64,000 bases of DNA from Diadophis punctatus similis (GCA_023053685.1 JALIGW010000003.1:146356665-146420664); one strand, 5' to 3'. Positions 24,057 through 36,972 are shown, counted from the stretch's first letter. A program made the numbers and translations. The notes: generated by a model from the letters alone, not told the origin.

Positions 24057-24680
24057 AAATGTACTTCATTGATTATTTAAAAAATCCTTTGATTGTGTCA
24101 ATCAGGTCAAACTATGGAACGTGTTTAGAAAAAGGGGAATCCCAGAACATCTCATTATCCTCATGCAAAACCTATGTACAGGTCAGGAATCCACAGTATG
24201 GACAGAGAATAATGAAACATAGTGGCCCTGGATTAGCAAAGGAGTATGACTACACCTACAAACGTATAGATCAAAATAGTATAGCTGATGGCTTTCTCTG
24301 TGGTATTCTGTGGAAGTGAAATTTGTGAAGTGAAGTGGATTTTGAAGAAGCAGGAAAGAAACTTTGGTGTTGGAGGAGACTCCTGAAAATTAACACGAAT
24401 AGCTAGGAAAACAAACAAGGGTGTTCAGGAGGACATACATGACCAGGTTCACATTGTCCTATTTTTGATACATTATGTGGAGACTCAACTCTTTGGAGAA
24501 GTGTTTAATGTTGGGAAAGCTGGAAAGAAAGATGAGAAGAAGATAACCAGCAATAAGGTGGATGGACTCAGTTCCAATGGGAAGGAGTGTACTGTTGTAA
24601 GACCTGGGGAAAAAAATCATACTTGGAGCAGATCCTACTAGAAAAAATCTTTCTACTTTTTAACTAAAAATCAACATTGA
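24057..24680 (+). mobile_element. RTE-BovB LINE remnant, internally deleted
   Basis: In shifting frames it reads an FDCVNQVKLWNVF-like block, GIPEHLIILMQNLYTGQEST (about 24138-24198), then after a deletion WRRLLKINT (about 24377-24405) and HYVETQLFGE...KVDGLS-like wording (about 24470-24575). This is the order of the BovB reverse transcriptase and C-terminus. Multiple stops: an inactive copy. Confidence 0.82.
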
Positions 24681-24889
24681 CCTGAGGGCACATAATTACT
24701 CAACTACATAAGTAAAAAAAGAAATGTCTATATTATTTACTTTAAAATATTTCTTCTTTATACAAGTTTTCATTGTTAAAGAAGCTGAATCTCTCTCCTG
24801 ATACTTTGGACTGCTTGGATAGTAACAAATTGGAAAAGACTAGGACAATTTTCTTGTGTCTGCAAACGTTAAAGAGTTTCTTAAGCCTT

Positions 24890-25252
24890 CTCCTTTGGAA
24901 CATCATACCAAACTCCCCAGATGAGATCTGCGCCAACCCTCCTGATCTTCCATAAGAGCCTTGAAGACCTGGCTCTGCTAGTGGGCCCTGGGCCACCAAC
25001 GGGGGTAGGGTGGATGGGTAGTGTATCACTCTGGAGGTGGTTAGTAGATTGAAGAAGACTCCACATCACACCATGTTCTTTGTGTACCTTTCCCAACCCC
25101 CATCTTTTAATGATAAATTTTATTATGCCTATGATTCTTGTTATCACTGTTTTTTTCTTTCAACGTTTCTGGTTTTAAGGTTGGTAAGCTGCTCAGAGTT
25201 TCCTCCAGACAAGGGGGAGGCATATAAATCCAACAAATAAACAAACAAACAG
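24890..25252 (+). mobile_element. L2/CR1-group LINE 3' fragment
   Basis: It has the LKTWLC-like end wording (GCCTTGAAGACCTGGCTCTG), a UTR with GTAAGCTGCTCAGAGTTTCC, then GGGGGAGGCATATAAATCCA and an AACAAATAAACAAACAAA tail, the same design as 3440-4920. Confidence 0.75.
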
Positions 25253-27640
25253 TGGCTTCTAGCTCTATCTAATCATTGTTCTTCCATTGTAAGCTAGAAG
25301 TAGATGTTATTTCATGTTATTTGTTCGTACTTCCTGTCGTATTCTATCCAAACTAATGTGGATGACATCACATCAGGGGGTTTTTTTTTGGATCATATTT
25401 ATACAGACTTTCTAATCACTCTCTTTAATTGCTTTTTTAATTGTCACAATTTCCATCTAGAATATTTTGAAAATATAGTATGTCTTAAAATAATGATATG
25501 ATGCTCTTGACTATATTATGTATAATGGTATATCAAAGAGGCCAGGTCAGTACATCACAAAGATTACAGGACTGCTACTTTATTGATATATAGACTAACA
25601 ACATCTTGACTATATGTCAGAATTTTCTTCTACCCATCTTACACACAACAGAACCAAGGCTTTTACTTTTATGCCTTTCTCATCATCTCTTCCCCATTCT
25701 CAGGTGTGTGTTGTTTTGCTTTAAATGCTCCTGCATTATCTTGATCAAAATTATACCTGCAATCTTCTGCAATGGCACAAACATTTACTATCAAGTTAAT
25801 TTTAATTTTAAGTTGATTTTTTTAAACTTAACATTATTGTGTTGTATCTTGTGGCAACAACACAACTATATATTTTTTATTAATTTTAATGAACTGTTAA
25901 AATAGCAGTATCACCATTGGGTGATTTTTGGATAAGTGGAGTCTGCAGAAGGGGAAAAGAAGTCAGACTAATGAAAGTAGAGTTGTGTTGCAACACTTGC
26001 CCCACCCTTTTTCTATATGTATCACAATATCAGATACATGCCTGAAAAAGGTAAGTTGGCAGCACAATGTGCCATTCACAACAGCAGTAAAAGCTGGCTT
26101 GGTTTCTTATTTCAAGTACTTCATTGCCACATCACAAGGTGAGTTGCATAAAAGATGAGAAAACATCCTTCATATGGTATTCCACTCTTCTGTCATTGTT
26201 ACATTTAACTACTTCGTGCACTCTGAGGTAAACATACGAATTTGGATCCTTAAATAAGGCCTTGTGATCCCAGAGAACTTTTGAGGAAGCAAAGGAAATG
26301 ACATGAAGATAATTATTTCGGGAACTTTTACACTGAGTGATTTTGGAACCTAAAGTTAGTTATTGGTGTGCAGCAACATTCTGGCTTTCTAATTTTTTTG
26401 TACACACATCCTTATATATTTGAGTGGTTGTTCTATATTCTTGTCCTCAATCACTTACCATGATTTAAACAGGAACCATCTGCTGTTTTGCTTGAAACTT
26501 GATAGTAAAATTAATTCATATCCTTGGGTTTAAATCATATGTGTAGCTCCTTTAGACTTAGGTTGCCACCTTGTGACCAGTGTTTGCAACAGAAAATCAT
26601 AATTTTCATTGTTGGATTAGATCAGATTATCCTGCAAATTAGATTTTTCTCATGAACTGTGAACATTTCAAACTTTGCATTTCTGGCTAACCTACAAGGT
26701 GGTTATTCCCTGAGGAAAAAGCATCTTCTTATTAGAATAGTGCTGCCTTTGAACTGCTGCTCTATTTCTAGCGTCCAATACATCAGCCTGGATATCTCTG
26801 TGGGGGTCTCTGTGGGCGTCCCACACAGTGGGACAGGTTGAAATCTTCGTTTCAAATGAGAAGAATCTGTACAAAATTTCCTGAATTTATCACTTTTTTT
26901 GCTACAATATTTTTCCTTCTCTTACTGTAATTCTACTTGTGTTTTTTAAGCTTGCAGGCCTGCTAGGAATTATTACCATAATCTCACTTTCCTTGCTTGG
27001 CCATTCCTGCCATTCTCCAGAAAAATAGCTTTGTTCCGCCGTTTTTCTCATTAGATGCTATGTCTCCATTGGTTATCTTGTCCCAACAATATGCAAAAGA
27101 AGAAGGTTGAAGTGAAGCTGGCAAGGCAGTAGCTTTTGATAGATGGTCCTGTATTGATAGCAGGAAACACAGGTATAGAAAATGAGTGAGCAGCAGGACG
27201 AAGAAGCATGGGAGATAGCAGATATTCCCTTTGTATACAACTAAACATAAAAGTTGTTGGCATGTATAGAGCACCCTTCTAAGCATGTCTAAGCATTCAA
27301 TGGCTTTTAGTAGGATTTACTCTCAGGAAAAGATGTATAGGAACCTCAACTCCCTTTTCCTGGTTTTTGAGTCTTTTGGTGGTGTGCTGGATGTGGGTGG
27401 GTGGGGGAGGAAGCAAGACTGCTTTTAGAACTCCCTTTGCTATTCTTCCCGTATTGTTTTTACAAGTACTAATAATACAACTCAGTAGTCCTCAACTACT
27501 GGGATGCCCAGTAGGAACTGAAAAGCAGCATTGCAGCAGATGTATTAGTGGGGGTTTTTCAATTTCATTACATGAAGAGCCTGACCTCACTAAAAATTAT
27601 TATTATTGTCCTGATGTTATTCTTAACAACAAACTTTCAT
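25253..27640. other. Intronic sequence, nothing recognised
   Basis: AT-rich sequence without a supported exon or element. ORFs here are unremarkable. Confidence 0.5.
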
Positions 27641-27654
27641 ATCAGGATCTATGG

Positions 27655-28035
27655 CCGTGATGGCGAACCTATGGCACGGGTGCCACAAGTGGCACGCGGA
27701 GCCATATCGGTGGGCACACGAGCTCAGGTCTGGCACGCATGTGCGCACCGGCCGGCTGATTTTTGGGCCTTCTGGGCCCACTCGGAGTCAGGAAACAGGC
27801 TGTTTCCAGCCTCCAGAGGGGGTGGGGAAGGCCGTTTTCGCCCTTCCCAGGCTCCTAGAAAGGCTCTGGAGCCTGGAGAGAGCGAAAAATGGGCGTGCCA
27901 TTGCATGCTAGGAGCGGGGGGGTCATGCGCGCATGCGCGGGGGGCATGGAATTATGGGTGTGGGCACGCACAGATGTGATCCCCCGCAATCCCCCCCCTT
28001 TTGGCACGCGAACCAAAAAAGGTTCGCCATCACTG
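27655..28035. mobile_element. hAT-type MITE (family A, copy 1)
   Basis: Ends CCGTGATGGCGAACCTATGG and AAAGGTTCGCCATCACTG. The 8-bp duplication ATCTATGG is perfect (27647-27654 and 28036-28043). The interior is GC-rich and includes GCGCATGCGC at 27929-27938. Confidence 0.95.
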
Positions 28036-28095
28036 ATCTATGGTATAGGTTATGAAAGATTATAGGGAAATGCCATTTATTTCAGACAGCAAAAT

Positions 28096-28098
28096 CTG

Positions 28099-28160
<62 letters not shown>

Positions 28161-28172
28161 ATCTATCTCTCC
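28096..28172. repeat. (CTAT)n microsatellite
   Basis: About 16 near-perfect CTAT units, then degraded units to 28172. Adjacent to a hAT MITE. Confidence 0.97.
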
Positions 28173-29084
28173 TATCTCAAATGTTCCTTCTTAAAAGCAA
28201 ACACTGCATTAGAATGTGGTTGAATTAAATAGCTATAATAACCTATTGATTTCTTTTCATTTATCATTCCAAATTATATTTGCTTTTTAAAAATGCTATC
28301 TATATTTGGGATAGCATTCTTCCAGATATTCATATGTCTCCTCTCCCTTCTCCATTGATGTTGAGAAAGTTATTCTCTCATACCTTGAGATTCAACAGTT
28401 GTTGACTCCTGTAAGGTTTTTTGTTGTTATTTATGGTTTTTCTTCTGCATGCATATGAGCTGTAAGTTTTGAATTTCATTGTTCTTGCTTTTAAAGTGTA
28501 AACCTCCCAGAATCATCTGAAGTCAGGCAGCCTCTACACTGTATGACTAAATAAAAATAGAAACGATCATAGGGAGTTCACTGTCCTTCAATCCAATACA
28601 AGGTTATTTGTAGATATATGTTAAAGTATTCAGAGAGGTTAATATAGCTTTAAAATATGTCATTTTTTCCCCTTAGTGCCACTTAAAAATTCTAATAGCA
28701 GCGTTGGGGTAATTATACAGATAGCCATCTAGTTGCGGGAACATAAAATATATCATTATTGAGTTGAATTTAGAAATGTTTAGTGACTGAATAATCTCCA
28801 CTGAGTTGTAAACTTCTCCTTGAGAATTTTGGATTTCCCTGTGAAGCCTGATATAGAGTATATAGCCTCCAGTTACACTTTCATTCTGGGGCTTTAGTAA
28901 TATTAACAACTTGATTTTACTAGTTTGTGAGCCTTAGGCAATTATGCTCAGGGACTGTGAAAATTCAATATCAGAAAGGCAAGTGTTTCTGCAATTCCTT
29001 ACCTACTTCTTTGAAAAAAGTATATGTGCTTGAACATATCACTGAAATTTTTTTCATTACCAGCCCAAGTTTATACCTATAAGC
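28173..29084. other. Intronic sequence, nothing recognised
   Basis: No gene or element seen. Confidence 0.5.
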
Positions 29085-29092
29085 ATCAAGTT

Positions 29093-29411
29093 CAAGGGTG
29101 GGTTCTAACTTACCTCGCTGCCGGTTCGCTTCCTCCCATGCCTCATGGGCACTCGTGCGCTTTGCGCGTGCGTGCGCAGTGCTGAAAAATCCAAAAAAAG
29201 AAAAGCCTAAAACAAGATGGCGACCGTGCACAGTGCCGGAAACTCAGCTTCTGAGCATGCTCAGAAAAAAACAAAAAATTTTTAAAAATAAAAAAGATGG
29301 CGCCTATGGACCAGCACCAATCGAACCAGTTCCCTGAAGTCATCGTGACGTCACCAGCGGGTCGCTATCGGTTCGGGCGAACCGGTCCGAACCAGGAGGA
29401 ACCCACCTCTG
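29093..29411. mobile_element. hAT-type MITE (family B, copy 3)
   Basis: Starts CAAGGGTGGGTTCTAAC, ends GGAACCCACCTCTG. The duplication ATCAAGTT (29085-29092 and 29412-29419) is perfect. Interior: two AAGATGGCG blocks and TGCGTGCGCAG. It lies under 400 bp upstream of the LDLa exon. Confidence 0.93.
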
Positions 29412-29798
29412 ATCAAGTTGTACTGAAGCTGATGGCTTTTTAAAAAATGCATATTAACTATGTTAGATAATGCCATTTTCCTGTATCTCTCTCTTACATT
29501 TAGATATACACATTATACTGATTTGTAATGAAGACATGAATGTGTTTGACTGCAGGTGTGAAAACCACTTTAAATCCTAAATTTTATTTATACAATAAAC
29601 AGTGAAGCAGTTATGCTGATTACATAGAATTACAGCCATCTGGCCTACATTCAAAATATAAAGTTTTTTAGATCCAATATTGCAGATCCCTTTGCTTGGT
29701 TTTGTATTAGATTTACTAATAGCTCTATTGCTACCGAGTAGGAGAAGAGTAAATTCACTGTGCAGTCCTGCTAATACATTCTTTCCTTCTCTTTCTAG

Positions 29799-29912
29799 CC
29801 CCCTGTGAAGCCAACACATTTTTTTGCCATAGTAATATGTGTATTAATAATACATTAGTCTGCAATGGACTCCAGAACTGTGTATATCCATGGGATGAAA
29901 ACCACTGCAAAG
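29799..29912 (+). CDS. NETO1: NETO1 internal exon, LDL-receptor class A module
   Basis: This 114-nt exon lies between a strong acceptor (CTTTCCTTCTCTTTCTAG) and a GTAATA donor, with phase 1 at both ends. It encodes [18 protein letters not shown] and onward to PWDENHCK. Six cysteines are present, as in a complete LDLa fold, and the acidic D-E-N-H-C end corresponds to the calcium-binding box. The INNT stretch contains an N-glycosylation sequon. The module sits just outside the membrane in NETO proteins. It was missed as an ORF because of its size and was recognised from the cysteine spacing and the matching phases. Confidence 0.96.
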
Positions 29913-32358
29913 GTAATACTAAGCATATGGATTAAACTTCCAATTAATGCCACAATAATTTAAGTTTAATTATTTGAAACTCACAGAATAATTTATTCTC
30001 ATGCTTTTCAATGAATGCATAAGATTATCACCTAGCTCTAAAATTGGTTAGAACTTGTTTCAAAAGTTATTACAAAATAAATAGAGTGTTTAATAGCTAG
30101 AGTGAAAAAGTCCTATATTTTCTCTGGAAAAGATAAATTGTTGAACTTTGATCTGCATTTGGATAGAGAAATACTATCACTTGGGTTCCTCATTTTGTTC
30201 ATGGTGCTTAATATTCAGTGCTTGTGAAAATAGACACCATTATTAAAAGAGCACTCACAATATAAACTTACAGTTATAATGAGGTACAAGGGCTGATTTG
30301 TGAAATTGCAATGTTTTGAGCTATTCATGACTATATGGGACAAAACCAGAGCATTGGTACTGTATGTTAAAAGTAAAATATATAACACAATGGCAATAAT
30401 GAAGAAGATATATGTATGAAAAGTAAAAACATACATACTTCTACGTGTGTGTCTTGAATGTGAATAGTAAAATATATGTCCTTGCCCTTGTGTAAACCTG
30501 CCTTTGTTTCATGAGAAAATAACTCAAAAATAGCAGAACAACTCATTTCTTTGCTTTGTTATGGGAAATAAAGCCAAATATTTCTTAAGATAAAAATCCA
30601 ACTTCCAATGACAACTATTTATACCATGTTTAAGTGGAATTTTCTATAATTCATTGGTTTCTATTGTGGAAAAGTGAAACCTAAACTAGAATTTGAAACT
30701 CAAGCTTTATAGTACAGTTTGATGACAATTGTTTTGCCATAGCCCTCTAGATTTGGGGATTTCTGTATCTGCATTTGTCTTCATTATAAAAAACAAGAGG
30801 GATAATTTATTTCAGCAACAACTTCCATGGTTATTATGCCTTTGAAAGCTTTTTGGAGAAGGGTTAAGAACACAGGGCATCATTCATTTAGGAAGAAATG
30901 GAAAAAGCTTGCAAAATGCTTAGCCTTAACTCATGGCCAGCATATAATGAGCCAAGTAGAAGAAATTGAAGTGTAATTCAAACAGAAGATTTTAAAATGA
31001 CAAATAATCTCTCAGAAAAGCAGTTATAATTTTATGTTTTCTTTGTTGTAAATGCAAATACTCTGTCCACTAATTGATAGTTTTAAGTGCCTGAATGATT
31101 GTGACAAGGCAGTTCTGTTAGATAGCTTTCTTCCATGCCTAACTGTTCAATATTAATGTTATGAGAAAGACAGCAGGTCCATATCAATGTCTGGTGTGGT
31201 TTGTTGGCTCTGTTCTACCAGTATCTTCCCAGAAAATATGGCTGGCCTACACATTTAGAATTCTACATAAAGTACCTATCTATACATGATTGTGAATTTG
31301 ATTCAAATGTTTGATTCAATGGATAGATAAGGAGCAGGACTGGGCAATCATGTGATTCAAAAGTTGGAACAAATATACAGTTTTCTTGTCCTTTTCAACA
31401 TGTTAGTTTCCTTAGGCAATTAATGAGTGAAGAATTGCCAATCAATCCTTGACTTTTTACCTTCATCTTTTCAAAAGTTGAGCTGACAATATTTCTATAC
31501 TCTTATGAAACAGATGAAATAAGAACAGATTAATTTTTACCACCAAATGCTGTAGGCTACTGGATTATGAAGAGCATTTCCAAATATGCCACTGATCAGA
31601 AGCAAAAGTCCCTGCTAGCAAGTCAGAAGTGATCAGTATTTAATCTGAATATTAATTTTATTTCAAAGCTTCCTCACTGTCTCCTTGGGATACTAAGCTG
31701 AATAAAACCTCAACACATAATTCATAGCATGCCAGGACAAATGGCAAATAATCAGCGTATTACTAATTTTAATTAAGAAGTTCAATACAAAGAGAAGAGG
31801 ATAAATTTTTCATTAAAGAGATTTTAATCTTGATCCTGAATTGTTTTTGAACTATATTAGTTCTATAACTAGTTGCATTTAGAGAAGATTTGAGGGGGGT
31901 GGCTTTTATGGTAAGAATTCTTCTCCACAAAGGTTGAGCAGTACTGACAACAATGCAGGATAACACAGGCAAAACCCTTTTAAGAAGCTGTTACCTCTTA
32001 AATGGACCTATTGCCCGTAATGGAGGAAAGTTGGATACTTCTAATAGAAATAAGAAATAAATAGATTTTGCTTTTCCCAATTAACCCTGAGACCCTCCAG
32101 TGCTTGATGGTATTGCTTGCTTATCTTCACATTATGGGAAATTGTCTCTATTAATCTCTGTAATGAATTTAAGAATAAAACTATGGTTCTGAATTTAGAA
32201 TTAATAGAAAAAATAAGCACACTTGTATTTGACTAACACTCATGTTACCCAGAATTTATTTTCCATTGGCCAATCAGATGCTTCTAAGAAAGTTACAAAC
32301 AAGGCATACAAACAAGCAATTTCTTCTTTCCACCTCAGCAACTATTGTAGTGCATATG
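29913..32358. other. Intronic sequence, nothing recognised
   Basis: About 2.4 kb of AT-rich, apparently repeat-poor sequence after the LDLa exon. No coding signal. Confidence 0.5.
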
Positions 32359-32763
32359 CAGGCAGTTCTCAACATAGAGCCACTTGTTTCATGATTGTTT
32401 GAAGTTACAACGGCACTAAAAAAAAGGTGACTAACAACTGGTCCTCACACCTATGACCAAAGTCCCCACAATCGTGATCAAAATTTTGGCACTTGACAAC
32501 TGGGATATATTTATGACACGACCACCTTTTCAACCTTCCCAGCTGGCTTTCAACAAACAACCCTCCATTTCAACCTTCCCAGCTGGCTTCTCCACAAGAG
32601 GCAGAAGCCAACTTTGCTTAATGACCATGGTGATTCGCTTAATAATGATGACAAGAAAAGTCATAACTTTAGGCATGTTAATTTGATGACTCATTTAACA
32701 AATGCACTGCTTAGCATCAGAAGTTTCAGTCTCAATGGTGGGTCACAAGTCAAGCACTATCTG
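32359..32763. mobile_element. TIR DNA transposon fragment (family T, copy 3)
   Basis: Starts CAGGCAGTTCTCAACATAGA with family wording GAAGTTACAACGGCACTAAA, and ends GGTCACAAGTCAAGCACTAT. It contains a 21-bp direct repeat whose core is CAACCTTCCCAGCTGGCTT (about 32531 and 32570). Confidence 0.65.
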
Positions 32764-33434
32764 TATATCTCGTCTCTGGCTATAAATATTAAAAGGTGGA
32801 CTTCCTTTATGTTCTGAGAAATATCCACTCAACACCATTTGATAAATTAGCCTCTTCCTTTTCCTAAACATTAGAGCAAGTAAGATCTTGAATCCTAACT
32901 CAGAAATAATTTAGAGGAAAGTTGATTCAATAAGAAATGGAGTAATGCAGTTGATTAATTGCATAAGGGCTGTCAAATTCTGCCCCAGTTGTAGTTTCTG
33001 AATATTCTTGAAGACCATCCTGACATTTACTAACCAAAAAGAGAAACAACTAATGAAATTGCTCATTCTTCTACAGCAAGAGAAAATAATCCAAAACTAG
33101 GCAAAGATCCAAAACTAGGCAATGTCACTGAATATTCATTCAGGTGTCACAAGTAGGTCCAGTAGGTGTGGTCTTTGATTTATGAAAACAAATGTTTTAC
33201 AACCTGCATAGGATTGCTTAATCTTTTACACTGGTAAAGATGTAAGGAACACATTATCTCATGAGTAAAATAACTTGGGGAATCTCTATACTTTCTTTCA
33301 TCTAACTCAATGAACTCATAACCGTTTCTTTTCATTGCCCTAGTTCAGGAAAAAAAATGGCAATTTCTACAGACGTACAATAATAATAATAATAATTGAA
33401 GTAAGGTGGGCGAGATGAAATGTTACTTTGCCCT

Positions 33435-35269
33435 GAAATAAGAGAATTTTGATATTAGAGGGGCATGACTTCCAAGTAGATTGGCATGCTTTTATTTGGG
33501 ACGAGAAATATAAATCCCATGCGTATTTTAAAAGACATATGATTAGGAGTGCTTTACTGCAAGTTTGGCAAAATATTAAAAAATACCACTATACAAAAAT
33601 TCCCAATTGGTTATCTATAATAGAAGCTATAAAACATCCAAACGGACTTTGGTAAAGTAATACGGTACAAGGGTTTAATAAATGAGCAAGGAAATTTGAA
33701 AAACAAAGAAGAATTAATAGAGCAGGGGATAAATATGGATTGGTGGACATACAAGTGCAGGCCAAGTACAAGAGTGATACAGAAATATATGAATTCCAAA
33801 AGGAACCACAGGAATTAGACAAGATCTTATTTGGCACAGACGAAAAATTGATTAGTAAAATTTACAAATTTCTATTAAGATATAAAATGGAAGAGGAGGT
33901 GGTCAAGGAAATGATACGGTGGGCAAAAAATTTCAGATACAATATTGATTTGAAAAATTTGGGAAATAAATTTGAAACTGACAATGTCTGTGGCGTACAA
34001 GGAAACCCAGTACAAGATGTTTAACAGGTGGCACTTACCCACTGCAAGACTAGCCAAGATGTTCCCAAATACATCCCCATCATGTTGGAAGTGTAAGAAA
34101 GGATTTGGGACATATTACCACTTATGGTGAACCTGCACGATAGTAAAAAAATACTGGAATAAAATTAAATTATGGTTAGAAGAAATAACGGGAGAGGATA
34201 TAGCTTGGAAACCGGAACTATTCTTACTGGGTATAATAGAAGAAAACTACAAGAAGGAAATACAATACTTAATTATACATACAGTATTATATCGGCGGCG
34301 AGGATAATCTATGCACAATATTGGAAAAATGAGGGTACACCAAAAGATGAAGAGATAATAAGAAAAAATTTGGAATGTGCAGAGATGGACAAATTGACAA
34401 AGGAAATAAGAGGAAAGGAAGAGACAATATTATTTAATATGGAATAAACTATACAAATGGTTAGAGGATAGAAAGAAGAAGTAAAGACGCATATTAGGGG
34501 TGAGCTAAAAGTGAGGAAACTAGAGCTCTGACAACTTTAGTTATTACAATAAACCTATAGTGCAGTGATGGCGAACCTATGGCACGCGTGCCACAGGTGG
34601 CACGCGGAGCCATATCTAAGGGCACATGAGGCGTTGCCCTATATCAGCTCCAGCGCGCATGCACGCGCTGGCCAGCTGTTTTTTAGCATTTTCGGCCCAA
34701 CAGGCCAACCGGAAGTTTGGAAACAAACTTACGGTTGGGCCTTTGGGCCATTTTTCGCCGTCCCCAGGGTTCAGGAAAGTCTCCTGAAGCCTGGGGATGG
34801 CGAAAAATGGTCCAACAGGCCTATCAGAAGCTCCAGTGAGGCCTGTGCGCATGCGCGGGGGGTCGCAGCACAGGGGGGTTGTGCGCGTACTTGGGCAGTG
34901 CGGGGGTTGTGCGCATGCACGGTGAGGGCATTGCATTATGGGTGTGGGCACGCACGCATACACTATTTGCGCGTGCGCACCCTTTTGGCACCCGAGCCAA
35001 AAAAGGTTCGCCATCACTGCTATAGTGTAATGCATTATAGAAAGTGTAAGAAATAAGGAATATGATATATAAATATATTAAGAACAAGGGAGTAAAATGT
35101 AATATGTAATATGTAAATATTTAAGAGGGAAAATTTAAAATGTTGATACACACCAATGCGGACTTATTGTAAAAGTGATCCCCCACTGTTTTGTTTTATA
35201 TTTGTTTTATATGTGTAATTGTTGGTGGTGTTATGTCTTTTAAAAAATAAAAAATTATTTTTAAAAAAC
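33435..35269 (+). mobile_element. 5'-truncated L1 LINE, split by a hAT MITE
   Basis: A 17-bp direct repeat AAATGTTACTTTGCCCT (33418-33434 and 35270-35286) brackets the insertion. The interior encodes an L1 ORF2 C-terminus in broken frames: VDWHAFIWDEKYKSHAYF, a KIYKFLLRYKME block, RWHLP.ARLAKMFPNTSP and SCWKCKKGFGTYYHLW (about 34078-34130). The 3' end is A/T-rich (AAAAAATAAAAAATTATTTT). It is interrupted at 34563-35019. Confidence 0.88.
34563..35019. mobile_element. hAT-type MITE (family A, copy 2), nested in L1
   Basis: Ends CAGTGATGGCGAACCTATGG and AAAGGTTCGCCATCACTG, with a perfect duplication CTATAGTG (34555-34562 and 35020-35027). The interior carries CGAAAAATGG units in inverted arrangement and TGCGCATGCGCG at 34846-34857. 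The two long ORFs on opposite strands are artefacts. Confidence 0.97.
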
Positions 35270-35286
35270 AAATGTTACTTTGCCCT

Positions 35287-36545
35287 AAAAGTAAATTGTA
35301 TGTGTGTGATTGAATGATTATAATCTCAAATTTCATTTTAACTCTTTAAAATCAGTATAAGAATTTATCACCTTGTTAACTTGTTAACACCAGTGAAAGA
35401 ATCCCGCTCTTTTTGTATTTTGTATCTTTTTTCTGTTGTATTTTGTATTTTATTGAAACATTTATTATAAGCTCGCATCCCATGGGAATCAGAAAAAATG
35501 TGTGGGGAAGGATAGGCTAACACTAACATATCCTCCTTCATTTCATTGTAATATGTATTCTCAACTTTCTCAGGATGTGCTTTAATTTTCACACATGCTC
35601 CATACTTTTTTCTCTGGTAGATTTTCAAATATGCTAAATACATTGATAGACATGTTTTATCTCAGTCCACTTTGAACTACATTATCTCTCTTCCCACTAA
35701 CACCCTTTTGAGTAATACATAAATTGCTCCATGGACAAACAATTGATTTTATCCCTCCAGGAAGAAAAAGAAAATACCCTGGCATTTTAAGGCTTGCTAC
35801 TTTTCTTAAATTGAAAACATTTTTGTGGTATATATTATCATGTCACAAGGTAACTTCAATGAATAGAAAATCTTTACCATTTTAATTTATTGCACAAAGG
35901 TTTGATCATAAGTGGTCTGGAAAGCCTTCAATTTTCAAATGAAAGATGCATTCCTTTGCTAATAAAATATTGAAACTATAATGATGGTAATATATAAGAT
36001 AATTTATCATGTACTGTATTATATTTAAACACAAGCATTGATTCAGACCATTTCTCCCATCATATTATTCATACAGTAATTGCAGTCATCAATTGAAAAC
36101 GTAACTGTTGTAAGATGCTCTCATGTGTTGAATAGGCAAAATTGGTTTCCTATTATTAGATGTTTTATTAAACATTAAAAAATAATCTGTGTTAGACCAT
36201 CCATATTATATACATTCTTATCTTGGTATAAGAACAATGTATATCAACAACAATTACAGATCCACAATAGAAACATATAACAAAAACGTGTGTTCATAAT
36301 TTTCCTTTAGGATGAAGTATAATATACAACAAAAACAATAATAAAATATACAAAAACAATAATATATTCCAAACTTTTCTCCCTCTAAATTCCCCAATAG
36401 TGTTACATATAGTTTTACTATATCTTAGTTTCAAGTTGCTTAATGAATCTTGATATTTTTTTCCCCAGTAAATGGCTGGGCCACCAGTTTAACATCCCTG
36501 TTCTAAATGTTTAGTCTACAATCATATAGGGACATGAACTCTTAT
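35287..36545. other. Intronic sequence, nothing recognised
   Basis: AT-rich; no gene or element. Confidence 0.5.
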
Positions 36546-36547
36546 GT

Positions 36548-36646
36548 TTGTTTGTTTGTTTATTTATTTATTTATTTATTTATTTTATTTGTTCAAATTT
36601 ATATGCCACCCAATTCCCGGGAGACTCTGGGTGGCTTTATAATTAG
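36548..36646 (-). mobile_element. L2/CR1-group LINE 3' tail, reversed
   Basis: A TTTG/TTTA run followed by AAATTTATATGCCACCCAAT and CCGGGAGACTCTGGGTGGC is the complement of the tail at 13693-13753. Confidence 0.75.
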
Positions 36647-36689
36647 TAGTACGGAATTCAGAAAGAAGCACCCATCTCATACTATAGGC

Positions 36690-36972
36690 CAGTAATGGCA
36701 AACTTTTTCGGCACCGAGTGCCCAAACCGGAATGTGTGCGCATGTGCGCGTGCCGGCCAGCTGGTCTTCGTGCGCGCCGGAGCACCTGAAGACCAGCTGG
36801 CTGGCATGTGCATGCCTGTTTTGGGGGCCATTTTCAGGCCATTTTCCGGGCTGTTTTCAGGCCATTTCAGGCGCACGCATGACGGAGCTGAACTGGGGCA
36901 ATGGCTCACATGCCCACAGAGAGGACTCTGCATGCCACCTCTGGCACGCGTGCCAAAGGTTCGCCATCACGG
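36690..36972. mobile_element. hAT-type MITE (family A, copy 3)
   Basis: Starts CAGTAATGGCAAACTTTTTC, ends AAAGGTTCGCCATCACGG. The duplication CTATAGGC (36682-36689 and 36973-36980) is perfect. Internal text differs from the other two copies, with several GGCCATTTTC-type units. Confidence 0.93.

Noticed and set aside
34565..35056. 163-codon frame with an opposing 139-codon frame
   Set aside because: Both are inside a family A hAT MITE nested in L1; no protein family resemblance.
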